Below are positions 28,524-38,394 of a stretch of DNA of 64,000 nt, piece by piece. Position 1 is the stretch's first letter. Each line of letters starts with the position of its first letter. This DNA comes from an uncultured Roseovarius sp. (GTDB lineage: Bacteria; Pseudomonadota; Alphaproteobacteria; Rhodobacterales; Rhodobacteraceae). A program made the position numbers and the translations under genes. The stretch lies in the NCBI GenBank assembly GCA_947503145.1, contig CANNCP010000004.1, positions 186,001 through 250,000 of the forward strand. The letters are read 5' to 3'. The notes under the pieces were generated by a model. The model did no database searches and had not been told where the DNA came from. It was given only the letters and a program-made list of their open reading frames with translations.

Positions 28524-30848
28524 TCAGGCTCTTGCCCGCGTTCTTTTGGGATCGACAAAGGGAATATCCACGACCGTCACGCCCAACCGCTTCATGTGCC
28601 CGTCCATCATTCCGACCTCCAGGTCGGTGCCGTTTTCCGCATATTCGACGGCAAGCCGCGCCATCGCGATGGTGCAGTTCAGCATTGGCGAGCGCGTCGC
28701 AGATGTGATGACACCGACCTGTCGCTCGCCGGCGAAAACCGGCGTACCATGCGCGGGCACGTCGGTGCACTGAAAGACAAGACCCTTGAGGATGCGCCTG
28801 GGGTCTTTTGAATTGCGCACCAGCGCGGCCTTGCCGGTAAAATCTGCCTTCTCCAGATCCACCGCAAATCCGAGACCGGCCTCAAAGGCATCGCCCCCCG
28901 GCGCGAACTCGGCATTGGCTGCGGCAAGGCCGGCCTCGATGCGGATGATCTCAAGCGCGGCGGCCCCCATCGGCGCAAGTCCAAAGTCCTGACCTGCCTC
29001 CATGATTGCATCCCACAGCGCAACCGCGTCGGACTTGGCGCAGAACAACTCATACCCCAACTCGCCGGTATAGCCCGAGCGAGACAGCATGAAGGGAATG
29101 CCGTCGCGATCACCAATGCGCGCGACCGTCACACCGAACCACTTTATCTGATCCAGCGACGGAACATTCGGCTGGGTAAAGATGATCTTGCTCAGAAGAT
29201 CGCGTGATTTCGGGCCCTGCAACGCCAGATTGGGCAGCGCATTGCGCATTGCGTTTATGCGCACCTGAAGCCCTTCCCGTTCGGCCAACTCGTTCAGAAC
29301 GCGCCCACTCTGCTCATTGCCGCAGCACCAGCGGAACAACTCCGGTCCGATCCGGAAAAGCGTGCCGTCGTCGATCACCGCTCCGCCGACATCACACATC
29401 AGCGTGTAGGTGCCGCGCCAGACCGGCAGCTTTGCGATGTTGCGCGTCAACGCCATCTGCAACAGCCGTTCGGCATCCGGGCCGATGATATCGTATTTCC
29501 TGAGCCCACTCATATCCTGTAGGGTCACCGCGTTGCGGCAGGCCCAATATTCCCCGGTTGTCCCGATTGAAGGAAACGAGACTGGCGCCCACAGATCGCG
29601 CACAGGCGTGAAGTGCTGTGTGAGCGGGGCAAGGCGCGCATGAAAGGCGGATTCCTGGCTGATCGACATGGGAGCGTCCTCTTTCTCACGATAGGCTACC
29701 GCGCGGCGGATGGGGGTATCGGATCGGTAAATCCGCACATGGATGTCCGTTGGGTTCCATCCGTTGATCGGGTCGATATCATCGGGACAGGCCGTCGAGA
29801 CGCAGACCAGATCGGCCAGAGCGCGCATGATCACATAATCGCCGGGACGCGAATGGGATTCCTCGGTCAGGATGTGATGCGATGCAGCATCGATCCAGGT
29901 GTTCCAGAAGAAATTGATCGCTGGCCAGGCCGGCCGACGCGCAACCCCGAAGGGCCCAAGCACGTGGGAGATGTTGTCCGAACAGTTCAGATGCCCCGGA
30001 AACCCCCGGTCTTCGTATACCCGCGCCGAACAGGCCAACCCCAACGTGTCGTGCCGCCCGCATGTATCTTGAACGACGCTCAGCAATGGCTGCATCTCAT
30101 TGTCGTAAAACTTGTCAAACAGCCCCGGACCGGGGTAGGAGCGCCGCACCATCGTCCGTGTCACGGTGCCATCAATCAAAAGCTCCCGCCCTGCATGCAG
30201 CCCGTCAGCACGGAACGCCATGAAATCCGAGCATTGCTGCCCCTCAATGTCGATAATCTGGACATATTCGCCCTGGCGCAGTTCATAAGCGCGCGCAGTT
30301 CCGCGCGAGACAGTAAACTCTTCGCGCACATCCCCCAGAAGCGGCGGCAACAAGACATCGCTGGCCTTGGCGGGCTGATGCGCAACATGGACAGTGCCAC
30401 CTGCGCCGCAGGAAACCAGATGGTCCGGACGGGCCGGCTGTGCCACCCAGACCGTGCAGGCACGCGTCGCCCCGAGCACGATGGTATCATCGGTCCCGAC
30501 AATCCATGCGGCGTCTGGTGGCGCGACCGCCGAGCCGCCGTTGCGGGCGATCCAGCCCAACAATGGCGCACTGTCAAAATCGTCTAACTGCACCGTTGCA
30601 TCACCTGCAAGTCCCAGCCCGGACAGCGCCGAACGCCCGCGTTCATCAAAGGCCATGACGATGACGCCATCCCCCGAGCGCATACCGCTGAGTGACAAAA
30701 GGTCGCCCGCAGCCACATCAAAGCGGACCGCATCGCGCGGCGCAATCAGCCGGTTGTCTGCCGTCGGCTTTGCGAAACCGGGAAACGACCGCGCGGACGA
30801 GGTGAAACCGATATTGCTGAGCGTGTGGATGACATTGCTTTGGTGCAT
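28524..30848 (-). CDS. fusion protein: N-terminal DUF1989 (urea carboxylase-associated) domain plus C-terminal GcvT/aminomethyltransferase domain
   Basis: 774 aa; DUF1989-type GEYVQIIDIEGQQCSDFMAF...CGRHDTLGLAC...NCSDN...INFFWNT, then GcvT-type MSISQESAFHARLAPLTQHF...FMLSRSGYTGELGYELFC. Confidence 0.85.
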   Translation of the reverse strand: MHQSNVIHTLSNIGFTSSARSFPGFAKPTADNRLIAPRDAVRFDVAAGDLLSLSGMRSGDGVIVMAFDERGRSALSGLGLAGDATVQLDDFDSAPLLGWIARNGGSAVAPPDAAWIVGTDDTIVLGATRACTVWVAQPARPDHLVSCGAGGTVHVAHQPAKASDVLLPPLLGDVREEFTVSRGTARAYELRQGEYVQIIDIEGQQCSDFMAFRADGLHAGRELLIDGTVTRTMVRRSYPGPGLFDKFYDNEMQPLLSVVQDTCGRHDTLGLACSARVYEDRGFPGHLNCSDNISHVLGPFGVARRPAWPAINFFWNTWIDAASHHILTEESHSRPGDYVIMRALADLVCVSTACPDDIDPINGWNPTDIHVRIYRSDTPIRRAVAYREKEDAPMSISQESAFHARLAPLTQHFTPVRDLWAPVSFPSIGTTGEYWACRNAVTLQDMSGLRKYDIIGPDAERLLQMALTRNIAKLPVWRGTYTLMCDVGGAVIDDGTLFRIGPELFRWCCGNEQSGRVLNELAEREGLQVRINAMRNALPNLALQGPKSRDLLSKIIFTQPNVPSLDQIKWFGVTVARIGDRDGIPFMLSRSGYTGELGYELFCAKSDAVALWDAIMEAGQDFGLAPMGAAALEIIRIEAGLAAANAEFAPGGDAFEAGLGFAVDLEKADFTGKAALVRNSKDPRRILKGLVFQCTDVPAHGTPVFAGERQVGVITSATRSPMLNCTIAMARLAVEYAENGTDLEVGMMDGHMKRLGVTVVDIPFVDPKRTRARA

Positions 30849-30871
30849 CGGGAAATGCCTTGAATCGTCTC

Positions 30872-30907
30872 TGAAACTAGTTACAATACTGAATGTAACT
30901 AGTTACA
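30872..30907. promoter_or_regulatory. two putative LacI-family operators (TGAAACTAGTTACA and TGTAACTAGTTACA), 22 bp apart
   Basis: Perfect 14-bp palindrome at 30894-30907 and a near-identical copy at 30872-30885, between divergent genes. Confidence 0.7.
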
Positions 30908-30950
30908 TGTGTCAAGATGTTATATTTTCAGAATGTGAGAATTTTATCCC

Positions 30951-31994
30951 ATGTTGACGACAGGCGGTAAAAAGCGGGCAAATTTGCGGGACGTCGCCAA
31001 GATGGCAGGCGTTTCAGTGGCCACTGTTTCGCGGGTTCTGAATTCACCCGGATCGGTCACAGAGCGAACCCGTGCCCGCGTGTTGGTCGCCATAGACGAA
31101 CTACGCTTTGTGCCAAGTGCTGCGGCGAGAGCGATAAATTCTGGGCGCACGCGGATCGTGGGCGCACTGATTCCGACGCTGGACAATGCGATTTTCGCGC
31201 GCTTCCTCGATGCGGTCGAAAGGCATCTGGCGCCGCATCAACTATCGTTGATCGTGGCCACTACCAATGGCGATGCCGCGACCGAGCGGGAAAAAGCGCA
31301 GAACCTTGTCGATATCGGCGCCGAAGGGTTGATCGTATCGGGAATCCATCACAGTCAGGAATTTCTTGATCTGGTAACCAAGAACCAACTACCGGTCATC
31401 GTGACATCCTATTTCGACGCACAATACCGGCTGCCGACGATCGGCTATGACAACCGCGTCGCGGCCCGTGTCGCAGCGCGGCATCTGTTCGATCTTGGCC
31501 ATACCGAAATCGCCGTGATCCACGGGCCGCGCCGAAGCAACGACCGCACCAGTGCCCGTATCGCAGGGATCGAAGAGGCGGAACTGATGACAAAACTGGT
31601 CTTTCACGAGGTTGATCTTTCGGTCGCGGGCGGGTGCGCCGCTGTTCAGGCGCTTGTCGCATCGGGCGAGAGCGTCAGCGCCATCCTGTGTCTGTCGGAT
31701 GTTCTAGCCATGGGCGCACTGTTCGAGCTTGATCGCGCAGGCCTCAAGGTGCCGCTGGATATATCCGTGATGGGGATCGACGATCTGCCCGGGTCTTCCT
31801 TCACCGCTCCCGCCTTGACCAGCGTTCACTTGCCGGTGCAGGAAATGGGTGCCCAGGCAGCCAAGGCACTGTCGGCCTGGATCGAAATGGGCCAAGTGCC
31901 CGATCCCGTCGCCTTGAGTTCCAACCTGGTTGTCCGGCATTCCACTGCGAAAAACGGTAACCTGAATCGCCCCGATTTTAGCCGAGACCCATAG
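30951..31994 (+). CDS. LacI-family transcriptional regulator
   Basis: NLRDVAKMAGVSVATVSRVLNSPGSVTERTRARVLVAIDELRFVPSAAARAINSGRT. Confidence 0.96.
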   Translation: MLTTGGKKRANLRDVAKMAGVSVATVSRVLNSPGSVTERTRARVLVAIDELRFVPSAAARAINSGRTRIVGALIPTLDNAIFARFLDAVERHLAPHQLSLIVATTNGDAATEREKAQNLVDIGAEGLIVSGIHHSQEFLDLVTKNQLPVIVTSYFDAQYRLPTIGYDNRVAARVAARHLFDLGHTEIAVIHGPRRSNDRTSARIAGIEEAELMTKLVFHEVDLSVAGGCAAVQALVASGESVSAILCLSDVLAMGALFELDRAGLKVPLDISVMGIDDLPGSSFTAPALTSVHLPVQEMGAQAAKALSAWIEMGQVPDPVALSSNLVVRHSTAKNGNLNRPDFSRDP

Positions 31995-32166
31995 CCTCGC
32001 ATTACGCGACCATATCGAGCACGTTGCGCTGTGAGGCCGTGCATCAATCAGATGTCATCCGTCAGCCGGGCGACGGCTTGGCCGAATATAAGGCCTGCAC
32101 AGCGCCCGTCTGCATCATGGGGCGGAATTGCCGGACTGATCCTAGTCTTGCACATGATGCCAGGAC

Positions 32167-32196
32167 AAAAAAGCCCCGGCCATTTCGGGCCGAGGC
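32167..32196 (-). terminator. rho-independent terminator downstream of rpmD
   Basis: Minus strand CCTCGGCC-CGAAAT-GGCCGGGG-C-TTTTTT. Confidence 0.8.
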
Positions 32197-32235
32197 GCAT
32201 CCGGGGTAGAAACCCGGCATGATGTTGATGCAGAG

Positions 32236-32256
32236 GCCCCGGACCAGGTCCGGGGC
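32236..32256. repeat. REP-like palindrome GCCCCGGA-CCAGG-TCCGGGGC
   Basis: 21-nt palindrome; member of a dispersed family in this window. Confidence 0.7.
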
Positions 32257-32270
32257 GCGCAGCAAAGACC

Positions 32271-32459
32271 TTAGCCTTTTTCTTCGACGATCTCGACCAG
32301 GTGCGAGATCTTGTTGAGCATACCGCGGATCGAGGGCGTATCCTCCAGCTCCCGCATGCGGTGCATCTTGTTAAGACCCAGGCCGATCAGCGTTGCGCGC
32401 TGGTCTGCGGGGCGGCGAATGGGCGAACCCACCTGTTTGACGATGATTGTCTTGGCCAT
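32271..32459 (-). CDS. rpmD: 50S ribosomal protein L30
   Basis: [34 protein letters not shown]. Confidence 0.97.
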   Translation of the reverse strand: MAKTIIVKQVGSPIRRPADQRATLIGLGLNKMHRMRELEDTPSIRGMLNKISHLVEIVEEKG

Positions 32460-32462
32460 GTC

Positions 32463-33050
32463 TTAACCCTCCTGAGCCGCAGGGGCTTGCTCGCCGCCGG
32501 CTTTGGGCGCGTCTTCGCGAACGAGGATGTCGGACACCTTCTTGCCGCGACGCTGCGCAACCATGCGGGGGCTCGATTCCTTGCGCAGACCGTCGATGGT
32601 GGCGCGGATCATGTTGTAGGGGTTCTGGCTGCCGTTCGACTTGGCGACGACGTCCTGAAGACCCAGCATCTCGAACACGGCCCGCATCGGACCACCGGCG
32701 ATGATGCCGGTACCCTGCGGTGCCGAGCGCATGATGACCTTACCGGCGCCATGGCGCCCTTCCATGTCATGATGCAGCGTGCGGCCTTCGCGCAGCGGAA
32801 CGCGGATCATCTGGCGCTTGGCCTGCTCGGTAGCCTTGCGGATGGCCTCGGGGACCTCCTTGGCCTTGCCCTTGCCAAAGCCGACGCGGCCCTTCTGGTC
32901 ACCCACGATGACAAGTGCTGCAAAGCCGAAGCGTTTACCACCCTTGACTGTCTTGCTGACGCGGTTGATCGCAACCAGGCGATCGGCGAATTCAGGGGTC
33001 TCGTCACGCTGATTGCGACGGCCTCCCCCACGATTATCATCTCTTGCCAT
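32463..33050 (-). CDS. rpsE: 30S ribosomal protein S5
   Basis: [44 protein letters not shown]. Confidence 0.98.
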   Translation of the reverse strand: MARDDNRGGGRRNQRDETPEFADRLVAINRVSKTVKGGKRFGFAALVIVGDQKGRVGFGKGKAKEVPEAIRKATEQAKRQMIRVPLREGRTLHHDMEGRHGAGKVIMRSAPQGTGIIAGGPMRAVFEMLGLQDVVAKSNGSQNPYNMIRATIDGLRKESSPRMVAQRRGKKVSDILVREDAPKAGGEQAPAAQEG

Positions 33051-33136
33051 GTGGCTTCCTTGCTCATTCGGCCTTGTAGGCCTGTCATACTCGATCCCAG
33101 TGCCCCGCCCCCGTCAGGCCGGTGCCCGGATCATCG

Positions 33137-33161
33137 AGGCGGCCCCGAAATGGGGCCGCCT
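33137..33161. repeat. intercistronic hairpin AGGCGGCCCC-GAAAT-GGGGCCGCCT between rplR and rpsE
   Basis: Perfect 10-bp stem, 5-nt loop, no U-tract. Confidence 0.7.
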
Positions 33162-33166
33162 GCGCC

Positions 33167-33526
33167 TTAGATCTTCAGTCCACCCTCACGTGCGGCATCG
33201 GCAACTGCCTTGACCCGCCCGTGAAAGAGGAAACCACCGCGGTCGAAATACGCCTCGCTTACGCCTGCCTTCTTGGCACGCTCCGCGATGGCGGTTCCGA
33301 TCTTGCCGGCCGCTTCGATGTTGTTCTTGCCGACCACGCCGAAATCCTTTTCGAGCGTCGAGGCCGACGCCAGGGTCACGCCCTGAACATCGTCGATCAG
33401 CTGAACGCTGATATTCTTGTTGCTGCGGTGAACGCTGAGGCGCACGCGCCCTGCATTGACCTTGCGAAGTTTGTTCCGAACGCGCAGGCGGCGTTTCTGG
33501 AACAGTTTTCTTTTGCTGTTTGCCAT
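33167..33526 (-). CDS. rplR: 50S ribosomal protein L18
   Basis: [34 protein letters not shown]. Confidence 0.97.
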   Translation of the reverse strand: MANSKRKLFQKRRLRVRNKLRKVNAGRVRLSVHRSNKNISVQLIDDVQGVTLASASTLEKDFGVVGKNNIEAAGKIGTAIAERAKKAGVSEAYFDRGGFLFHGRVKAVADAAREGGLKI

Positions 33527-33538
33527 CTTCTCGCGTCC

Positions 33539-34072
33539 TTACTTCTTCTTGCCTTCCTTCTGGAAGATATACTCGTTCTTGTAGCGGATGCCTTTGCCCT
33601 TGTAGGGCTCGGGCCGCCGCCATTCGCGGATATTGGCCGCGACTTGACCGACGAGCTGCTTGTCCGTGCCTTCAACGACCAGTTCGGTCTGCTTGGGCGC
33701 GGTGACAGTCACACCTTCCGGAACTTCAAAATCCACATCGTGGCTCAGACCCAGGTTCAGCTTCAGGATGTTGCCCTGCATCTGTGCCCGGTAACCGACG
33801 CCGCGGATTTCCAGCTCTTTCTTGAACGTTTCATTCGCCCCATGCACCATGTTCGCGACAACGGTGCGGGTCATGCCCCACTGCTGGCGCGCGCGCTTGG
33901 CCTTGCCGCGCGGGGTCACGGTGATCTGGCCATCTGCGATGGTCAGTGTCACGTCATCCGTGGCGGTGAAGGATTTCGTTGCCTTGGGGCCTTTGACCTC
34001 AAGCGTCTGGCCGCTGAGTGTTGCGGTGACGCCATCAGGCAGGGCCACAGGTTGTTTTCCGATACGAGACAT
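33539..34072 (-). CDS. rplF: 50S ribosomal protein L6
   Basis: [31 protein letters not shown]-type start; [19 protein letters not shown] end. Confidence 0.98.
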   Translation of the reverse strand: MSRIGKQPVALPDGVTATLSGQTLEVKGPKATKSFTATDDVTLTIADGQITVTPRGKAKRARQQWGMTRTVVANMVHGANETFKKELEIRGVGYRAQMQGNILKLNLGLSHDVDFEVPEGVTVTAPKQTELVVEGTDKQLVGQVAANIREWRRPEPYKGKGIRYKNEYIFQKEGKKK

Positions 34073-34083
34073 CTGAGCCCTCC

Positions 34084-34476
34084 CTAGAATACAGTGCAGA
34101 GCACTTCGCCGCCGACATTCTGGCTGCGTGCACTTGCGTCCGACATCACACCCTTGGAGGTGGAGACAATCGACACGCCCAGGCCCTGACGGACCGATGG
34201 GATGTCATCAACGCCCAGATAGACGCGACGTCCGGGCTTCGAAACCCGTTTCATCTCGCGAATAACCGGTGCGCCGTCAAAATATTTCAGGCTGATTTCG
34301 ATGGCCGGATGGCCGTCATCACCTGTGACCGCTTCATATCCGCGGATGTAACCCTCTTCCGCCAGAACATCGAGAACGCGCACGCGCATTTTCGAGGCGG
34401 GGGCCATCACCGTGGATTTGCCGCGCATCTGGCTGTTGCGGATGCGCGTGAGCATATCGCCGATAGGATCATTCAT
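34084..34476 (-). CDS. rpsH: 30S ribosomal protein S8
   Basis: [31 protein letters not shown]. Confidence 0.98.
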   Translation of the reverse strand: MNDPIGDMLTRIRNSQMRGKSTVMAPASKMRVRVLDVLAEEGYIRGYEAVTGDDGHPAIEISLKYFDGAPVIREMKRVSKPGRRVYLGVDDIPSVRQGLGVSIVSTSKGVMSDASARSQNVGGEVLCTVF

Positions 34477-34488
34477 ATCAAATCTCCC

Positions 34489-34794
34489 TTACCAGCTGGA
34501 TTTCACGAGGCCGGGGGCCTGGCCGTTCTGGCCAAGTTCCCGCAGCGCGATCCGCGACACTTTGAGTTTGCGATAATAGGCGTGCGGACGACCCGTCAGT
34601 TGGCAGCGGTTGTGCAGCCGACTGGCAGAGCTGTTGCGCGGCAGTTCAGCCAGCTTCAGGGTCGCGCGGAAACGCTCCTCCATCGGCTTGCTCTGGTCGT
34701 TGATGATTACCTTGAGCGCGGCGCGTTTCGTGGCGTATTTATTCACCAGCTTCTGACGCTTCTTTTCGCGTTCGATCATTGCTTTTTTAGCCAT
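34489..34794 (-). CDS. rpsN: 30S ribosomal protein S14
   Basis: [49 protein letters not shown]. Confidence 0.98.
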   Translation of the reverse strand: MAKKAMIEREKKRQKLVNKYATKRAALKVIINDQSKPMEERFRATLKLAELPRNSSASRLHNRCQLTGRPHAYYRKLKVSRIALRELGQNGQAPGLVKSSW

Positions 34795-34809
34795 AAGTCT
34801 CTCTCCCGC

Positions 34810-35373
34810 TCAGCTGTTGAAGGGCATGTTGAAAAGCTTCAACAGCGCCTTGGCTTCAGCGTCGGTTTGCGCCGTGGTGGCGATGATGATGTCCATGCCC
34901 CACATCTCGTCCACCTTGTCAAAATTGATCTCGGGGAAGATGATGTGCTCCTTGATACCGAAGGCATAGTTGCCACGGCCATCAAAGGATTTTCCAGAGA
35001 CACCACGGAAGTCGCGGATGCGTGGCATTGCCACGGTCACCAGACGGTCAATGAAATCATACATGCGATTGCCGCGCAGGGTGACCTTGGCCCCCAGCGG
35101 CATGTCTTCGCGGACGCGGAACCCGGCGATCGAGTTCTTGGCCTTGGTCACGACAGCGTGCTGGCCTGCGATCGTCGTCAGGTCTTCCTGCGCTGATCTG
35201 GCCTTCTTGCTGTCGCGCACGGCCTCGGAACCGCAGCCGATGTTCAGGACGATCTTGTCCAGACGCGGGATCTGCATGTCGTTCTTGTAGCCGAACTCTT
35301 CTTTCATCGCCGGTTTGATCGTCTCGCGATAAACTGTCCGCATACGCGGGGTGTAGGTAGCAGTGTCAAGCAT
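34810..35373 (-). CDS. rplE: 50S ribosomal protein L5
   Basis: [20 protein letters not shown]...[16 protein letters not shown]. Confidence 0.98.
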   Translation of the reverse strand: MLDTATYTPRMRTVYRETIKPAMKEEFGYKNDMQIPRLDKIVLNIGCGSEAVRDSKKARSAQEDLTTIAGQHAVVTKAKNSIAGFRVREDMPLGAKVTLRGNRMYDFIDRLVTVAMPRIRDFRGVSGKSFDGRGNYAFGIKEHIIFPEINFDKVDEMWGMDIIIATTAQTDAEAKALLKLFNMPFNS

Positions 35374-35677
35374 CGATCACGTCCCCCGTGGTCTTGGCTA
35401 CGCGCACTTTCTTGCCGTCTTCGATCTTGAAGCCGACACGGGTGGGTTTGCCGTTCTTGTCGAGATAGGCCAGATTGCTCAGTTCGATCGGCATCGCCTT
35501 GGGGATGCGGCCGCCCTGAGTGGTCTGGCTCTGACGGGTGGCGCGGATCGCCATGTTCACACCGTCAACGACGGCCTTGCCGGCCTTGGGGTCCACAGAA
35601 GAAATCGTACCTTCCTTGCCCTTGTCCTTGCCGGCCAGAACGACAACCTTGTCGCCCTTTTTCAACTTGGCAGCCAT
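35366..35677 (-). CDS. rplX: 50S ribosomal protein L24
   Basis: [40 protein letters not shown]. Confidence 0.98.
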   Translation of the reverse strand: MAAKLKKGDKVVVLAGKDKGKEGTISSVDPKAGKAVVDGVNMAIRATRQSQTTQGGRIPKAMPIELSNLAYLDKNGKPTRVGFKIEDGKKVRVAKTTGDVIDA

Positions 35678-35678
35678 A

Positions 35679-36047
35679 TCACAGCACCTCCGGGGCGAGC
35701 GAAATGATTTTCATGAAGTTCTTGGCGCGCAGCTCGCGTACCACCGGGCCAAAAATCCGCGTGCCGACCGGTTCACCTGAGTTGCTCAGGATCACGGCCG
35801 CGTTGCGGTCAAAGCGAATGGCGGTGCCGTCTTCGCGACGGATTTCCTTGGCGGTGCGTACGACGACGGCCTTGCGGACGTCGCCCTTTTTCACGCGGCC
35901 ACGCGGGATGGCTTCCTTGACCGAGACGACAATGATGTCGCCGACGGACGCATATCTGCGCTTGGAACCACCCAGGACCTTGATGCACTGAACACGGCGG
36001 GCGCCGCTATTGTCAGCAACATCCAGATTGGTCTGCATCTGGATCAT
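35679..36047 (-). CDS. rplN: 50S ribosomal protein L14
   Basis: [57 protein letters not shown]. Confidence 0.98.
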   Translation of the reverse strand: MIQMQTNLDVADNSGARRVQCIKVLGGSKRRYASVGDIIVVSVKEAIPRGRVKKGDVRKAVVVRTAKEIRREDGTAIRFDRNAAVILSNSGEPVGTRIFGPVVRELRAKNFMKIISLAPEVL

Positions 36048-36205
36048 ATGGTTTCTCCCGACCTATGGGGGGCTCTGCTTGGCCTTCTCCCCAGGGTTTC
36101 GTTTAATCTGGAACGTGATGTCCGTCTGAAAGGCACCTCGTCAAGCCCGGGCGGGCATCCTTCGCGTCGCAAAGAAAGCCCGTAAGGGATTGATGAGCGG
36201 CGCGA

Positions 36206-36436
36206 TCAGGCTTCCAGCACCTCCCAGCGTTTCGTCTTGGATCGTGGCGCGCATTCGATGATGCGGACCTTGTCGCCCACCTTATAGGTGTTCTTCTCGT
36301 CGTGGGCACGGTACTTCTTGGACTTCCGGATCGTCTTTTGCAGAACCGGGTGCTTGAAACGGCGCTCGACCGAAACCGAGATCGTCTGGGCGTTGGCGTC
36401 GCTGGTCACGGTGCCGGTCAGAATACGTTTGGGCAT
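36206..36436 (-). CDS. rpsQ: 30S ribosomal protein S17
   Basis: [47 protein letters not shown]. Confidence 0.97.
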   Translation of the reverse strand: MPKRILTGTVTSDANAQTISVSVERRFKHPVLQKTIRKSKKYRAHDEKNTYKVGDKVRIIECAPRSKTKRWEVLEA

Positions 36437-36448
36437 CTTGTCGGCTCC

Positions 36449-36655
36449 TTATTCAGCGGTAGCTGCGGCAGCAGCTTTTTGGTTGAGGATGGTCAGCACG
36501 CGGGCCGCATTGCGGCGCGCGACACGCATCTGCGCTGAATTTTCCAGCTGGCCCGTGGCCGCCTGGAAGCGCAGGTTGAATTGTTCTTTCTTGAGACTGG
36601 CCAGCGCTTCGCGCAGCTGGTCGGGTGTCTTGTCACGCAGTTCGTTGGCATCCAT
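36449..36655 (-). CDS. rpmC: 50S ribosomal protein L29
   Basis: [39 protein letters not shown]. Confidence 0.97.
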   Translation of the reverse strand: MDANELRDKTPDQLREALASLKKEQFNLRFQAATGQLENSAQMRVARRNAARVLTILNQKAAAAATAE

Positions 36656-36850
36656 CGCCTTGTCCTTTCAACATCACTGGCAGGCCCCTATGCATCGTTG
36701 CGTCGGGTCACCGTGATTCCAGTGGAGTCCATGATGAGCGTGCCCAATACCGCCCCCGCCCCTGTAACGCAACCCCTTCCGGCGCGGATAGCGCGGAATA
36801 CTGCGCGCTATCCTCTCGCACTTGGCTCAGACCTGCGCTATCACGCGGAC

Positions 36851-37471
36851 ATGGCACATATCAAACCCCTCTTCATCACCCCGCTCTACCGCGCAGCGCT
36901 GTCTGATTTCGGCGATGGCGTGGACATATCCGAACTTGCCAGATCCTGCTGGTCCATCGCCGAGGATGATGAGGCGGGCCAAGGCTGGTGCGAGGAAAAC
37001 GGCTATCCCGGATACACCTCCTATGCATCCCTCACGGACCTGCCCTGGCGGTTCCCGATCTTTGCCGATGTGGTCAGCGCGCTTGATGCCCATGTCGCGG
37101 CTTTTGCCGAACATCTCGCCTTCGATCTCGAAGACAAGCCGCTCAAGCTTCAGGATATCTGGATCAACATCCTGCCCGAGGGCGGCACGCACGCCTCGCA
37201 TATCCACCCCCATTCGATGATTTCCGGCACCACCTATGTAGCCATGCCCGAAGGCACCTCAGCGCTGAAACTCGAAGATCCCCGATCGTCACGCATGATG
37301 GCCGCGCCAACCCGGTGCCGGGACGCCCCCGAAGAACTGCGCCAGTTCGTCTATGTGGCCCCCGATGTAGGCGATGTGCTGCTGTGGGAAAGCTGGCTGC
37401 GCCACGAAGTGCCGGTGAACATGAGCGAGGATGACCGGATTTCGGTCTCGTTCAACTACGATTGGGGATAG
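36851..37471 (+). CDS. putative 2OG-Fe(II) oxygenase (TIGR02466-like)
   Basis: MAHIKPLFITPLYRAALSDFG...LQDIWINILPEGGTHASHIHPHSMISGTTYVAMPEG...GDVLLWESWLRHEVPVNMSEDDRISVSFNYDW; HxH-type ligands plus distal H and RxSxSFN end. Confidence 0.75.
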   Translation: MAHIKPLFITPLYRAALSDFGDGVDISELARSCWSIAEDDEAGQGWCEENGYPGYTSYASLTDLPWRFPIFADVVSALDAHVAAFAEHLAFDLEDKPLKLQDIWINILPEGGTHASHIHPHSMISGTTYVAMPEGTSALKLEDPRSSRMMAAPTRCRDAPEELRQFVYVAPDVGDVLLWESWLRHEVPVNMSEDDRISVSFNYDWG

Positions 37472-37855
37472 CGGATCGCGCCCTCCCTCGGATGGGCGTT
37501 CGGAACATCCGTTGGGTCCACTTTATCGCACAGCTTATAACCTAACTGCATTTCTCAGATAACATCGCAAATACGCCCTCCCAAGGGGAGGGAGGGCGTG
37601 ACCCGGCGGGCTACGCCCTTGATTCCGGATTGGGCAGATCAATGGCGTAGGACCAAATGCAAAACACCTGGTCCGCCTAAAAAGAAGAATGCCAAAATCA
37701 GAGTGAATAGTAAGAACGCTCCCAAACCCTAGCCGCACATGCCAAACAACCTGAGCTCTGATTGTTCAATCAAGTGGATCAGCATCATAAAACGATTCTT
37801 CTTTATAGGAGAGTTATCGCGAACAGGTGTGGTTACAGCCCCCCCCCCTCCAACG

Positions 37856-37887
37856 AAAAACCCCCGCCGATATCTCGGCGGGGGTTT
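37856..37887 (-). terminator. rho-independent terminator downstream of rplP
   Basis: AAACCCCCGCCGAGATATCGGCGGGGGTTTTT on the minus strand. Confidence 0.85.
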
Positions 37888-37968
37888 CATGATCTTTACC
37901 GGAGTGCGCTCGCAATTGGCCTAGCCAATCGCTTTCCCGCACACGTCATTCGCAAGGGCGAATGACGT

Positions 37969-38382
37969 TTACCAGTCCTCGCGCTGAACGACGCGTGTCT
38001 TGATCGGCAGCTTCATCGCCGCAAGGCGCAGGGCCTCCACGGCAACGGCTTCGGTCACGCCGTCCAGTTCGAACATCACCCGACCGGGCTTGACCTTGCA
38101 GGCCCAGAAATCGACCGAACCCTTACCCTTGCCCATCCGGACTTCGGTAGGCTTGGACGAGACCGGCACATCCGGAAAGATGCGGATCCAGACACGGCCC
38201 TGACGTTTCATGTGGCGGGTCATCGCGCGGCGGGCTGCCTCGATCTGACGCGCTGTCACACGCTCTGGTTCCGTCGCCTTCAGCCCGAACGAGCCAAAGT
38301 TCAGGTCGGAGCCGCCCTTGGCCTCGCCCTTGATCCGGCCCTTGAACTGCTTGCGGAATTTAGTGCGCTTTGGTTGCAGCAT
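37969..38382 (-). CDS. rplP: 50S ribosomal protein L16
   Basis: [89 protein letters not shown]. Confidence 0.98.
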   Translation of the reverse strand: MLQPKRTKFRKQFKGRIKGEAKGGSDLNFGSFGLKATEPERVTARQIEAARRAMTRHMKRQGRVWIRIFPDVPVSSKPTEVRMGKGKGSVDFWACKVKPGRVMFELDGVTEAVAVEALRLAAMKLPIKTRVVQREDW

Positions 38383-38394
38383 ATCCTATCCTCC

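Noticed and set aside
32024-32265. Small ORFs between the LacI regulator and rpmD
   Set aside because: Composed of terminator and REP-like palindrome sequence; no ribosome-binding site or homology visible.
33122-34087. 321-aa plus-strand ORF (and similar ones at 32301-33170, 38212-39225, 39108-39791, 58316-59533)
   Set aside because: Antisense shadows of ribosomal protein and rpoB genes; low-complexity compositions and no homology-like motifs.
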